NCBI GenBank assembly: GCA_900660155.1
Contig: CABFPE010000138.1
Span: forward strand, 219,688 to 283,687
From: Hofstenia miamia
Taxonomy: Eukaryota > Xenacoelomorpha > Acoela > Hofsteniidae
Length of the DNA stretch: 64,000 nt
Reading direction: 5' to 3'
The stretch's first letter is position 1. Every line of letters starts with the position of its first letter. Under the pieces are notes generated by a model. The model worked only from the letters and a program-made list of their open reading frames with translations, was not told where the DNA came from and made no database searches. This document shows, piece by piece, positions 43,510 through 56,419 of this stretch. Position numbers and translations under genes: made by a program.

Positions 43510-46500
43510 ATTGAAGTAAGTTAATTTGCTTGAATTATATTTTTAACATTTACACTATGTTAGAACAACATTCTGACATTGTTCAAACAAGTGATAAGCT
43601 ACAGGAGCTTTTGAACTCTTTTGGTGATTTAGAGCACCTGGAAAATGGATTCAACATATCTAATAATCTAAAGCTTGATTGTGCAAATTTAGTTTGCAAA
43701 ATTAAGTCAAAATTTATAAAATGTTTAAAGGTAAAGGATCTTTCAAAAAAGCAATTTGAAAAATTTTTTCCAAAATATACATCATCTAGTAAGAAATGGG
43801 AAAACAATGTCATTTTAAATCATTCAAAATTCCAACCTAAAATAGTGGTTTCATGCAAATATCTCAACAATAAAGATGGTTCCTTAAACAAAAAAGAGTG
43901 TAGAAAGTTGATTTCTAATGTCGAAAAATCTTACAAATCAAAACAATGTCATTATTTTTGTTAATTATTAAATTTTCAATAGCGGGTGCAGTCTCACCTA
44001 AATTTTTGAAAGTCAACTGAAGAGACATTAGGAAAGATTAAGAATATCAATCTGAGAACCTCAACAAAATTTTTACCAAAACTTATTATTACAAATATTC
44101 CCATATATGAAGAATTGCCAGATTTTAATGGATTTAAAAGTAATTTATGATTGATAATAAAGAAATATTAAAGGAAGTTAATGAAAATGACATATCAATA
44201 TTATTTTCTAAAACAAACGATATGAAGAATTCTATAGAAGTTATTATAAAGGTTACACCTAAAATACGTTTACTGCTTCTCAATAAAAAGCTGAAATTGG
44301 GACTCAATATACTGAATATTAGAGATCATCATTATGTCAAGATGTGTTGTAACTGTGGTAAGTATAGACACTCATTAAAAAATTGCAATAATGAGACATG
44401 TATGTTTTGCTCAGATAATCACAGTTATAAAAATTGTCCCATCAAAAAGGACAAGAATAAACACAATTGTATAAATTGTGTTAAATCTAAACAATTTCAT
44501 TTGGAATCATCTAATCACAATGCATTTAGTGGAAAATGCCCAATATACATTGAGAAACTAAATATTACGATTAGAAAACTCAATATGAATAACCAAGAAA
44601 TTTCTTAATATTAATTTCCAAAGCTTAACAAATAAAGTAACTAAGTATGAAGAATTGATTTTAAATATGGATGGAAACACAACTTGCGGAATAGCGGAAG
44701 CATGGTTAAAAGATACTGATAATGACAACATCTATAAGAGAAATTGGTTTAAGATATTTCGCAAGGATAGAGATCTTACAAATTCTACAAAGGCTAGAGG
44801 TGGCGGCATATTATTTATCATATCTAAGCATTTTCATCCACAAATACGTCAAGATACCCAATGTTCAAAATACCCAATTTGAAAGTTTATGGATAGAAAT
44901 TTTAATATCGAATGTAAAGCATTTAATTAATTTAAGTTATTGCAATAATCGAAGGAATTTTAATGAATTTTCTGTTATACTATCTTCTGAATTATCACGA
45001 GCAATGATTGAAAATAAGCCAATAATTCTTATGGGCGATTATAACCAGAATTATCTAAATAAGTATGATAATGCAAATGTTCATGATGTTATAGATATTT
45101 TCGGATTGGAAGTACTAAATAAAACATTTCCGACTTATATTAATGGAAAAAGCTCATCTTTGATTGACTATTTAATTACAGACATTTCGGAATATAGTAG
45201 TTTCATTACAACAGTAACAGATTTTTTTATTTACAATCATCAAATTACATGTGCAATATATGTTAAAATGAAAGTCAAAAAAGAGAAAAAATGGGTATAT
45301 TATAATGATTGTAAAAAATTTAACAAAGAAAAATTATTTTGGGACTTACTAAATCTAAATTCGTGTAACTATTATAACTCAATGTCCATTATTGAGAAAC
45401 TAAGCTTTATCAATAATAACTTGGATCAATTATATAATAAACATTGTCCAGTTACAAAGAAGATCATTTCTGTAATCAAAAGAGAATTCCTAGTTGGAAA
45501 ATATGGATTTCGGAAAAGAAACATATTAACGAGAAACATCAAGCCTATAGAAATTTGTGTAAAGACAAAAGTTATGAAAATATGAAGAAATATAAAATCT
45601 ACAGAAATATTGCATAGAATAGTTGTAAACAAGATCTACGTTCATTTTTGAAATCTTCTTTTGAAAAAATGAAAACAAGTTCTCAAAAGTGGAAATACAT
45701 TAATAATTTTTTGAAACGACATTCAAATATTGAACCTGAATACCTATTAGATAAGAAAGAGAATCATGTGTACAATAAATTGGAAATATCAAATAAATTT
45801 AATGAAGATTTCATAAAATTAGGAAAATTTAGAGTTCAGCAATATAATATCACGAACAAATTTGAGAAACGTAACAATTTAAAGTTCAATGCAAGTTGTT
45901 TTGCTTTTAGATATGTTTCCTTGCATGAATTTCTAGATGCTTCAAAATGTTTAAATATTTGAAAATCTAAAGGAACTTGTAACTATCCTATATGGTTTTT
46001 AAAAGAATCGCTAAGTGTTATAGCAAGACATTTGTGTTTCTTATTTAATGAATGCATTAACTTCAACAAATATCGTGATAAACTAAAGGTTGCAAAAGTT
46101 ATTCCATTCTATAAAAAAGGTATAAGCAACATTTCCTCAAACTACAGACCTATATCAATATTAAGTGGAACTAATAAGATTTTCGAAAAAATTTTACACC
46201 ATCAGATTAGCTGTTATTTTAAAAAATACAAGTTGTTTAATCAAAATCAATTTGGATTTAGAAAACATTTTCTACTATGAATGCTCTTTTGGATACAGTA
46301 GAAGATTGAAGACAACTCACAGATAGAAAGGAAAGTGTGTACATTCTTTCTTTAGCATTGAATTCTATAGATCATGGAATATTGATTAAAAAATTTAAAG
46401 ATACATACAACTTCGACCTTACTTCTTCTTCACTTATTGATGATTACTTAAATAATAGATATCAATTTGTGCAATTTTAAAATGAATCATCAAATCTTTT

Positions 46501-46600
46501 GAAAATTGAGAGGGGTGTTCCGCATGGTTCTGTTTTGGGTCCTTTGTTGTTTAATATCTATATAAATGATATTTCAAATCACATAAATATAAAATGTATG
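43510..46600 (+). mobile_element. LINE (copy B), ORF1 with zinc knuckles, EN and partial RT
   Basis: The 5' end is shared with copy A. ORF1 spans 43557-44608 in two frames. Its C-terminus has three knuckle-like Cys/His boxes: CCNCGKYRHSLKNC, CMFCSDNHSYKNC and CINC...HNAFSGKCP. ORF2 follows from about 44600: endonuclease NINFQSLTNKVTKYEEL, GIAEAWLKDTDNDNIYK, GGGILFII, then in another frame IILMGDYNQNYLNKY and SSLIDYLITDI. The RT has NISSNYRPISILSGTNKIFE (46130), FGFRKHF and GVPHGSVLGPLLFNIYINDI (46515-46570). It stops before the YADD box, at a junction with an opposite-strand LINE. Multiple breaks; dead. Confidence 0.85.
43557..44608 (+). pseudogene. LINE ORF1 (zinc-knuckle nucleic-acid-binding)
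   Basis: The first frame (43557-43964) starts MLEQHSDIVQTSDKLQELL. The second (44147-44608) carries the PRE_C2HC-like region and three knuckles at about 44345-44560. Between them LRTSTKFLPKLIITNIPIYE (about 44060-44115) is the RRM-like strand of this ORF1 type. A stop and frame change separate the parts. Functionally it would package the LINE RNA. Confidence 0.75.
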
Positions 46601-46619
46601 TGATAGTTTGGAGTAAAAA

Positions 46620-49600
46620 ACAACAATAATTGCAATTGCTTAGCACAAAAGAATTAAAAATTTGTTTTGAAAGGTCTGTCCTACATTGCGCAAATGATAT
46701 AGATATTTAACTCCAGAGGCCATTTTTCTACATTTTAGTGAAAAATGTTCATTAAACGTTAAATTTCTATCAATTACTCCTCCAAGATAGTTAACAGAAT
46801 TGCTTTGACTAATCTACTCTAATTTGGTATTATTAGAAATTGGTATTGCTTTGGTGTGAAATTAATAAATTGTGTGTTAGCAACATTAATTTTTAACTTG
46901 TTTTTATTAGGATACTCATTTAGATTTCCAATATTTTTCGCAAAATACCTGGTTGCTTTATACGGTTTTTTTTGCGATTGTTATTATACATGTATCATCA
47001 GCATATTGATAGATCGTTATTCAATCATTTGATATATCATTAACATATGATGCGAATAATGTAATTGGAATAAGTGTTATTAATTTTTACCCTTTGTCTT
47101 TGATTAATTAAGAAATGCATAATGAAATTGGTAGCAGTTTTACTGAAACCTTGATTTTCAAGTTTGCTAGCTAAAATATCGAAATTCATTGAATTGAATG
47201 CTTTACTGAGATGTAGTAAGGCCATAGATGTAGAAAAATTGTTCTTTAAATTTAATTGAATATTTTGAGTAATTGATAATATTGCATCTGTTGCACTTGG
47301 GCCTGAATACAAATTGATTGTCGGATAGAATCCTATTGTCATTGAGAAAACGGAGGATTTGTTTAACGAGAAGATTTTAGCAAAGGGGTAATGCTTATAG
47401 ATCGGTAATTATTTGGGTTTGAGGATCTCCCTTTTTGTAAAGAGGTAAAATATCAGGTAAAATAGCAGGAAATTATTCTCGATAATGCATTGATTAAAAG
47501 CTACAAGGAGATATTCTCCAAAAATGTCAAAATAATTTTCAATTAACCAGTTTAGCAAATGGCTAGATCAACAGGATTTGTTACTATTAAATTTGCCCAT
47601 TCTTTCAAAAGTTTTGTTGAAAATGCTTGCTATATCTTTTCTAGTCTTATATATCTTATTATCGTACTTAATTTCCTCAATGTTCACAGATAAACCTTTT
47701 GTTTTTTCAATGCCTCTATGCAAAAAATTCCATTTTTGACAAGATTTTTCTAGAAACATTGTCTAGTGCTATACTCGAAAGTAGATTTGCGGTATTTTTT
47801 ATTAATTTCTTGGAGGCATCATTAACGGTCCAATTATCATTAATTGGTTCTAATTTCGCAATCTCAAACAGGCGATTCTTGACGCAATATTATGGTCACT
47901 GAATGATTCAAATATAAAACTTCGATAACTAATTATATTATCTGATATAAAATAGTCACGTAGTTTGAAATGCCGAGTAGGAATAGTATTATTAACAAGT
48001 TTTAAATTAAAAACATTGCAAATGCGATCAATACTTAAATATTCAGAATGATTGAAGTAATTAGTAATAAAATCTAAAAAGATATTAATAAATATATTCT
48101 CTAGAATAGGATTGTCTATTTCATCAAATTTGTTACTAAAAAATTCAGATGTGTAAATTTTATTGGGATTATTACAAACATTTAATAATTCATTACTACA
48201 TGAGTTAGATACTTGTTTAATGTCAATCCAACGTGTCTTAAAAAATTCATGATCAATTTCTAGTTCCTCTCTACGTTTTGAATTTAGAAATTTGGAAATT
48301 AAGATCATTAAACCACAACGTCTTTTTGACTTATTTTTAAAATATATGTTGAAGCAATTGCAATCCCGGGTTGCATAGTGTGTTTGCTATCAGAATCATT
48401 TAACCAAGTTTCCGCAATTAAGTATATCGCGTTATTTCCAATTCAACAAACAAGATTTAGAAATTCAGTGCGATATGCACTTAAGCTTCTTGCATTTAGA
48501 TAGCAAAGTTTAAGATTTTGATTATAATTACTTAGAACATCGCAAATCATAGTAAATTAGTAATTCTAGAATGTTGGTGTTTCAAAGTTTTGAGAGATTC
48601 GTGAAAGATATATAGAATTGCCCTTAGAGTAAATTAACCAAATTTTGAGAAAATATTTAATAATAGAAGAAGTACCTGAACATTAAGAAGAGTGTAGAGT
48701 AGGTCGACGTGTTGATGTAGAGACAGCTTGTGAATATGATATGTGTGCTTGACGATAAGATGTGTAAAGATATTGCCGAGTGAAAAGAGAACTTCGTAGT
48801 ATGTGGGCCATGCAGGATATACCCTGATCAGAGAGATGAATTCCATCGTAAGCCAGTAGATTAGCATATTTATGACGCGAGATGAATGAAGAAATCTGTT
48901 GAAGACGGGGATGATTGATATGCTGCTGGAAGTTAAACTGTTAATAACTTCATTGAAATGCTGAATGGTGTGATTTTTATGTAGATTTGAATCGTGGCAT
49001 ATAGGTGTGATCTCAAGAAAGTAGATGAAACGTGGTGTGAAATTGAGCCGGATTTTATCAATAAGAACCTTTAGCTTTACCTTGAAGATCTGAGTGTTAG
49101 AAGCAGTTAGAGCATCAATAAGACCGTTGTTGATGATGACGGAGTTTATGTGCTTTTTTGGATAGTGAGATCCTGTTTTTAAGTATCTTGTTCGCCATGT
49201 GAATGGATGGAAGTCACTTGATTTGAGAGTTTGAAAGAATGAACGCTCTTAGAATAGTAGCTCCAATAATAAGAGTGGTAATTCAAGGCTTAATAGATTT
49301 AGTAGGTGGTCGATTCTTTATAAGTGGCTTTAGTGGATTCTTTATAAGTGGCTTTAGTGCATCAGTGTGTTTGATTTCGGTTTTTGTGAAGGAGAGTTTT
49401 GCGGAAATGAAAAGCAATGATGCTTATCAGAGGAATCAACAGCTGTCTTAGAAGATGTAAGAGAAGCAACGGAATTTTTAGGCTTGACTGGGAACGCCAA
49501 TGGTGAGGTTGACGTAGATTGAACGTTTGTTGAAGAAGATTGAATTGCTTATGAAGTGGTATTCCAGTAGAAGTAAGAGCAGCTTTTAAGAGAAAGAGAA

Positions 49601-49776
49601 GAGCTTCAGATGTGTCATCTTTATTTAAGCGGATGAATATGTGATGCAACGGATTTTTACGCTTATCTTTTACAAATTAGGTCGCCTCGTCAAGTGACGT
49701 AATACTGCTGAACAAATGCGTAATAATTGAATTACTGAGCGAGGTGCTAACCCGACTGTCTTCTGCGAGAGCAGGC
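46620..49776 (-). mobile_element. LINE with SGNH-esterase-like ORF1
   Basis: A minus-strand element read from 49776 down. ORF1 (49776-48634) starts MPALAEDSRVSTSLSNSIIT and ends in an esterase-like domain. ORF2 follows: LCYLNARSLSAYRTEFLNL and AETWLNDSDS (48500-48400), the endonuclease block SFSDHNIASR (about 47885), and RT pieces QLNLKNNFSTSMALLHLSKA and FNSMNFDILASKLENQGFS (47260-47130). A YADDTCIIT box lies at about 46985 and YLGGVIDRNLTFNEHFSLKC at about 46750. The 3' end is lost at the junction with copy B. Many breaks; dead. An esterase ORF1 is known from CR1-type LINEs. Confidence 0.8.
48634..49776 (-). pseudogene. LINE ORF1 with SGNH-hydrolase-like domain
   Basis: After an N-terminal region (KNPLHHIFIRLNKDDTSEAL) there is a block TTLIIGATILRAF, where esterases have the GDS nucleophile turn; here it reads GAT. 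Next come INSVIINNGLIDALTAS and LKVLIDKIRLNFTPRFIYFL, and finally NLLAYDGIHLSDQGISCMAH at about 48845-48785, whose DGIH is the catalytic DxxH. At least two frame changes occur. In CR1 elements this domain is an ORF1 accessory of uncertain role in membrane or RNP interaction. Confidence 0.7.

Positions 49777-49777
<1 letters not shown>

Positions 49778-49824
<47 letters not shown>
49778..49824. repeat. (TAA)n microsatellite
   Basis: About 15 TAA units abut the ORF1 start of the minus-strand LINE. On the minus strand they read (TTA)n just upstream of that LINE and could be the tail of an older LINE. Confidence 0.85.
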
Positions 49825-49825
<1 letters not shown>

Positions 49826-49847
49826 GTGGCTTATGGCCACTTTGAAG

Positions 49848-50706
49848 TTATAATGGCGCTGATGGCCACCTTCATGCAAAATTATAATGGCGCTACTGGC
49901 TAAAATTTATTATAATGGCGCTAATGGAAATAGCCTGATTGTTATAATGGCGCCTATGGCGATTACTATTATAAAGATGTAATTCTTTCATAACAACCTG
50001 TTTAATACGTTTATATGCTAAATACCTATGTATATATTTACATCCATATTGAAAAAGCTGAATTAAACCATATCTTGTGTGATTTTTTTGAAGAGAAAAA
50101 TTTTTTAGGGGTTGTGCCCTTGCGAAAACCTAGATTGCGCTACGAATAATGCTCAGATCGATTTCGGACCTCTTTTATTCACTTCAAAATTAAATTTTAC
50201 ATCTAAAATGTTCTTTTTAGTTTGTTTTAAGATGGAATTTTGATAAGACAGGCCGGGATCCTTATTTTCTTCCAAATCCAATATAAGAGTGGGAAAATTG
50301 TTCAAATATGTAGACTCCTGTTTATTATCACCTAATTAATCATTTAATATGAAAATATACTAATATTAAATGAGAAATAACAATTAAATCCCTAGCGAAA
50401 TTATAATAAATAATAAATTGCCATAAGCGCCATTATAATAGTTCAAAATACTAGGCCAGGGGGCGCCATTATAATTGTTCACTTTTGAAAACTTTGGAGG
50501 CCCTTTTCTCCTAAACTAATGCTCCTATCTTGCTCAAACTTACAACACATTTGAAGCATTGCATAGCAAAGCTACAAACCAAGTTTCATTAAAATCCAAT
50601 AAAAATTGAATCCAAAAAAGGGAAAAGGCGACTGGACTATGGAGAGGGCGCTACTGGCATGGCACCACATTTCCAAAAACACCTTGACAGTAGCGCCATT
50701 ATAATT
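49848..50706. mobile_element. Element with inverted TTATAATGGCGCC half-site clusters
   Basis: Four direct copies of TTATAATGGCGC(T/C) lie at the left (49848, 49882, 49910, 49942). Three copies in the opposite orientation (GCGCCATTATAA) lie at the right (50425, 50462, 50692). GGCGCTACTGGC also occurs near both ends (49891 and 50647). The centre is unique AT-rich DNA with no open frame of note. The layout is that of a non-autonomous DNA element with clustered subterminal binding sites. No transposase or target duplication was identified. Confidence 0.55.
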
Positions 50707-50749
50707 ATAATAATAATTATAATAATAATAACAACGTATTATATTGATT

Positions 50750-53060
50750 ACCTCAATTCAAGAGAATCAATATTTAAACTTCAATACATGCAGTTTCGCA
50801 GACACTGGTATGGAAAAATTTAAGTTCTATTTTTGTTTTCACTTTTTTACAAGCATGAAGGCACGCTCTTAGTTTCTCTTTTGAATAGGATATCCTCATA
50901 TTTAGCATGCAGGAAAGCGGATGTAATGGATTGCTAGTGATTGAATAATAGAATTTGTTATCTTGATGCCCGATAATTGTTAGAATTGGAGTGTAGTCTT
51001 CAATAATACCTAGCCTGACACCTTTTTTGAACTAAATCTAAGGAGTTGAGAAGGTAATCTTTCTCTCCACACCACACAGACGATCCATATGTAATAATGG
51101 ATAGCACCATAGTGGAATATAGTAAATTTAACTTAGCAGCAGAAAAGCAGATATATTTGTTTTCGGAGAAGGTATAGAATAGAATTGATGTGTGAGTTGA
51201 AGCCAAAAGATTCATCTATAGTGAATCCAAGAATCTTGAGATGACCGACTCTAGGAATTGTAAAAAGTGAAACTGGGAAATTTTGACATGTGAATTTAAT
51301 TAATAGTTTCTGAGTTTTGCTTTCACAGAACAAAAACTCGTTTTATTGGCACCATTCAGTGAGACTTCTTAGTCCATTTTCCACATTATCATGCAGATTA
51401 GATCCACCAAAACATACATTGCCATCGTCAGGAAACTTCATCAATATGCTCTCTTTAAGATTGCTAAAATGGAAATATACACTGGCAATGTGGAAAAATG
51501 TGGGTCTGCCAACAGATTCTTGTGTAAATGCACAAGTAGTAAATAATATACCTGATCGCTGTTGGTTCCATTCCACAATCTGCGAGCGATTTGACAGAAA
51601 GTCACATACCCAGTTCATAATGTATGGGTTGATAGCCGGTACAATTCTGAGTATGTTGGCAATTATTAGATGATGTGGGACTGGGTCAAATTCCTTTGTG
51701 AGATCGATTGCTATGAGTCGCACATAATCAGATTTATTTCGAAAGTATTCATTACAGATATTTTGATGTGATGACAACAGCTTCAGTGGAACTGTACTTT
51801 CTAAAACCAAACTGATCAGCTGTTAGCCAGAAGGTGAGCAGGTGAGTCATATTGGTCTTAAGTTGTCCATAGATATTGGTTTCACAGTTTTTGGTCTGGG
51901 ACGAACTTTGGACTACTTGTATATATTGGGAAAGCGGTGATAATTCATGGAAATATTAAAAACCCATGAGGGTAAACCATCAGGTCCATGGTCCACTTGC
52001 GCAAAGATTGCATTGCATAATATACCTTATGAAGCGAAATTTTCGGAATGCGGTGATCTTCCGAAATTTGTTTCTAAAGAAGGGCAACATAGTTATCAGT
52101 TGTAGATATGTGACATCCAGTTGAGGTCATCCACATTGATTTCTTCTATTGCATCAGCGTTTTTGATTTTTCCAATATGGGAGCTCACAAATTTCCAACA
52201 GCCGGAGGCACCTTTGCGACCTCGTTTACGAACATTATCTATTACAGTTTCATGAATATGTTGAGAGATCTTTACTTCTCGGTTTCGAAGATATTGTTTT
52301 CGATTAAGAAATTTCAACTGTTGAGACATATATGTTGGATCAGCAGATAACAGTAAAACGCGATGAAGGGAGAGAATGGATGTGCAGAAGTGTTAGGATA
52401 GTTTGCGGAATGGTAGATACAAGGTCGTCAACATCCTGTATGATTAGAAATTGTGTGAAATCAAATTTATCCATAGCCATATTAAACTGAACTTTCCGTT
52501 TTTCGCGTTGATCCCTGAACCATTAAATAACTTTATGTGGTTTTTTGAACATAGAGGTTTCGCAATAACACCCAAATAAACCAAGCTTAGAGTTAAGTTG
52601 ACGAGTCTAGATTCAGAAAGTATACCCGGAGTCCCAAACATCCTATCCAATTTGAAATCCATTCTTGTGTTTTCAACTGTCATTCATATCAGTGCACTTT
52701 AATAACGCATGTTGGTCAAACTGATTAAAGTAACCACATATTGCAAAATGGAGATCAGGGAATTTATCCCTTGCCGCAATAAATTTATCTGTTACATCGG
52801 ATTGTAGACACAAACACCTCCACCTGGGAGTTTTCAGGAGTTAGTAGCATTGCGGTCTTGTCTAATACATCATACCCAGGACTATGACAAAATGATTCTG
52901 CTATGTCACTGGTAAACCATATTTCTGACACCAAGCACGTCAATGTCGAGGGATATAATGACTGCTCTAAGATTATAACTGCCTTTGGATTCTTCATTGA
53001 GCGCGCATTAGATAAAACATACATTTTAATAATGTTTTGAACGATAAAGGACACATACTT
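50750..53060 (-). mobile_element. LINE, endonuclease to RT, heavily decayed
   Basis: Read from 53054 down: MYVLSNARSMKNPKAVIILE and CLVSEIWFTSDIAESFCHSP (endonuclease start, about 53020-52880); a linker with RKRGRKGASGCWKFVSSHIG (about 52230-52170); RT with RLIAIDLTKEFDPVPHHLII (about 51720-51660), NWVCDFLSNRSQIVEW, and a palm box FPDDGNVCFGG (about 51430) in place of YADD. The C-terminus has LKILGFTIDESFGFNSHINS and LSIITYGSSVWCGEKDYLLN (about 51110-51050), running to about 50760. Many breaks; dead. Confidence 0.8.
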
Positions 53061-53299
53061 TCATACCTAACTTAGCCTACACTCACGAAATGTGCCTGCT
53101 TATATATTTAGCCTACAGGCAGTTCACATTTGCACAATCATTTTGATCTAGACACATAAGAACCACATATAATTTTCAAATATTTGATGGAAAAGTTGTA
53201 TGAAAATCTATACAGGGTTACACTTAAATACCCCGCGTTTCTATTAATTTATATTCATAATTATTTACTTTCTAGTCATATTTACAATTCATATTATTG

Positions 53300-53850
53300 A
53301 ATGGTCTTCAATTTCACCTATTTGACGGTGCTGGATTTTTTCCTTTTGAACTCATAAAGCACTTAATGTATGGTCATCATTCAACATCAATTATACAACT
53401 GCTCATTTCCTTCAATGTATGTATTGACTCCTTAAATTCTGAATCTTTAAACATTACAAATGGATCTATTACTAAATATACTCATGATATATTATTTGTC
53501 TTTCAACTTTTGAAAATTTGGACCTATCACAAAAGCAAGATTTTTAAATCAAGCTGAAACTGAAATTGTATTCAATTCATTAGTAATTTCTATTATATTT
53601 TATGGCATACAAGTGAATGCAGGTGAATCAGAAACATCTTTATCGAATCTTAACAACATATACAAGAAAGGGTTTAAATATAAACTAATTGGTAAAGAAT
53701 TATGTATTTTTAAGATCATTAAAGCAAAAAACAAATCCTTACATTAACACATTGAAAACCCTCAAAATCTTCCACTAAAACAGTTCATGACACTTCAAAT
53801 AAAATATATATTGAGAAAAAATTTAATGCCTAAAAATAATTGCTTAAAAA
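53300..53850 (+). mobile_element. LINE RT fragment (family Y), rearranged
   Basis: The palm edge FNVCIDSLNSESLNITNGSI is followed by YTHDILF where a sister copy (57-58.6 kb, minus strand) has YADDTVI. It then jumps to the thumb region ETEIVFNSLVISIIFYGIQV and GESETSLSNLNNIYKKGFKY (about 53555-53680). Internal sequence is missing relative to the sister copies. Confidence 0.7.
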
Positions 53851-53859
53851 TGCAATTTC

Positions 53860-55320
53860 GTAGAGCTAATGAAATGTTTGAAAGAATTAATATAGAAATT
53901 AAAAGAAGTATTTCAAGGAAAAATAAAAAAAAATGGTAGGCTTCTGTAAATCAAATTATGGGACACTTTCAAGAATGAATAAAGAATTTGATGAAAATGA
54001 AATCAACTAAATGTTTACTAATATAACAAATGATTTGAATTACAAACAACCTAGAACTCCTGGTATAGCGATAATGAAGAGATTCCATCCTTAACAATGC
54101 ATCAAGTATATCATGTATTGAAAAACGTCAAAAAATATCCCGTATTGGTTTAATAAAAAATTTTCGTATATAATTGCACCAATAGTTCATTATATACTGT
54201 ATTTGAGGAATAGCTAAGAACTACTTAATTTGGGAAATTTGGAAAACTGCTATAATAATACCAATTTCAAAATCACAAACGCCTAAATTTCATAATTTAA
54301 GACCAATTAGCATTACTTCAATATTGTCAAGAACTTTTGAAAAACATTTATTTAATGTTTACATCAAAGATATCTACAATAGTCATTTAAATATAAGTCA
54401 GCATCGATTCCAAAAAATGGAACAACAAAAATCGAATTATAAAATAGAATTCAGTCATATAAAAAGGAAATTATGATTATATAAAATTAATCAGCCTTGA
54501 TATCGTGAAAGCTTCTGACAATGTAAATCACTACATTTTATTTGAATAGTTAAACAATATAACACATTTAAATCCGTACATCATTAATTGGCTTGATAGT
54601 TTTATTCCTCAATAACAACAATAAAATATCTTGGATTTACCTTAAATAACAAGCTTTCCTTTAAAAAACATATTGCTCAAGTTTATAAAAGATCAATGAG
54701 AAATTTCTATATAATATTAAAAGTAAAAAGATTTTTAAATCAAGATTAAACTGAAATTGTCTTCAATTCATTAGTAAATTCTATTATAATTTATGGTATG
54801 CATGTTTATGCAGGCGAATCAGAAACATCTTTATCCAAGCTTAACAACATATAGAGGAAAGCGTTTAAATATAAACTTATTACTAAAGAATTAAATATTT
54901 TTAACATCATTAAAGCATAAGACGAAGCATTACATCAACACATCAAAGACTCTCAAAAACATCCCGTAAGCAATTTATTAGCAAAGAACTGAATTCACTA
55001 AATCAAAATAAGAAAATCAATCCCACCGAAATTATTCTCATCAAGACCTTCTTCTTTGGTCGATATTTCTCCTGTTACTAATTATTTTTTTTAGTTTTAT
55101 AGTTTTTAGTGTAGTTTTGTAAGCTTAAAATTAAGTTTATTATTATAATTATTAGCAAAATAATTGAATGCGCTATATCAAAATTAAGAAAGAATAATTC
55201 GAAATTATTCTCATCGCCTGATATTAATTATAATTTTTAATTTAGTAGTTTGTAATGTATAGTTTACTGTATTGTCAACTTAAAATATAGTTTATTGTTA
55301 TAATAATTATTATTACAACT
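53860..55320 (+). mobile_element. LINE RT fragment (family Y), second copy
   Basis: Linker and RT start (RRANEMFERINIEIKRSISR; then a PKFHNLRPISITSILSRTFE block at about 54280). A LISLDIVKASDNVNHYILFE block lies at about 54490, with the palm deleted. It resumes with TIKYLGFTLNNKLSFKKHIA (about 54620) and ETEIVFNSLV..IIIYGMHV. The 3' UTR runs to about 55320 and its sequence recurs in inverted form at 57050-57120. Decayed. Confidence 0.7.
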
Positions 55321-56419
55321 GAAATGGTTCACTGCCATAAAATCGGAATATATTTCTGAAAAAAGTGATTTTCTGTTTAAGCCTGATTACATAAATGTTT
55401 TGCTTTACATCCTGTAAATTTTGAATTTATAAACGTTTTACACTTGCTTGGGTTCTGAGTTATTTGTAATAAATAGTTCATTTTGTATCATTTGATAGTT
55501 GTTGAATATGAAAACATAAACTGTCCGGTTTCTTCTGGGCCACTCCGTATAATGTTAAATTCAATATGAATATGAACCAAAAAAAACCTTGAATTTTAGC
55601 GACTGGACTGTAGAAACATAGGACTGCCCTAAATTGATATCTTGCGAATTCAGTGTTAATGATTTATATGTATATTGCCCAAATCCTCATGTTTTAGCCT
55701 AAGTATCACCCAATCAGTACCCACTTTTGCCTATGACTAATTTCCTGGTAAAATACAAATCGAAAAACGAGCACTGATAAATATGATTTCAAAGAAAAGA
55801 TTTTTTAAATAGAAAGACAATTCCTAAATTTGTAAATAAATACTGATTACTAAAGATTTATTGAAGGATTCTCTAAATTAAATTTAAACTACAATGCCTA
55901 AGAAATACGGGTGTATGAAGAAGGACACTGCATGATCTTAAATATCCAAATAAATATTGTTTTCTTTGCATCTATAGTTTTTTAAAAAATCACTATGTCA
56001 TTATACTGGTTAAAATATAATTAATTTAAAAAAATGTATTGTATTGTTAAATAAAGATACGAAATTTTACCCCTCAATATCTCTCTGTACACAGTACTAT
56101 TGGATTAATAAAAAACATAGCCGTTTAATGGAAAAATGTACTGCATTTTGAGGAAAGTATTGACGATAAAGTTGTCTCTACGGCCAACATGGCATTGGCT
56201 ATTTTTAAAATTTAGCCTTGATCATTGGCCAACTGCTCTGCTCAAGATATTAAAAATTGAGTTGGTGCTTGTTAATTATGAAAGGGCGTTATCTTAAATT
56301 TAACTGTCACAAATATTCGTAGTTAGGTATTTACTGGAGTATATAGTTCAATTCACGCGAGCGTAACCGTGTTTGCTACAAACCAAAACGGAATGCCCGA
56401 GGCTTGAAACGACGTCATT
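55321..56419. other. Unique AT-rich spacer
   Basis: It lies between two convergent family-Y LINE copies. No gene, repeat end or RNA is recognised. Confidence 0.5.

Noticed and set aside
49670-49879. Leu-rich minus-strand open frame
   Set aside because: It is created by the (TAA)n microsatellite read on the other strand.
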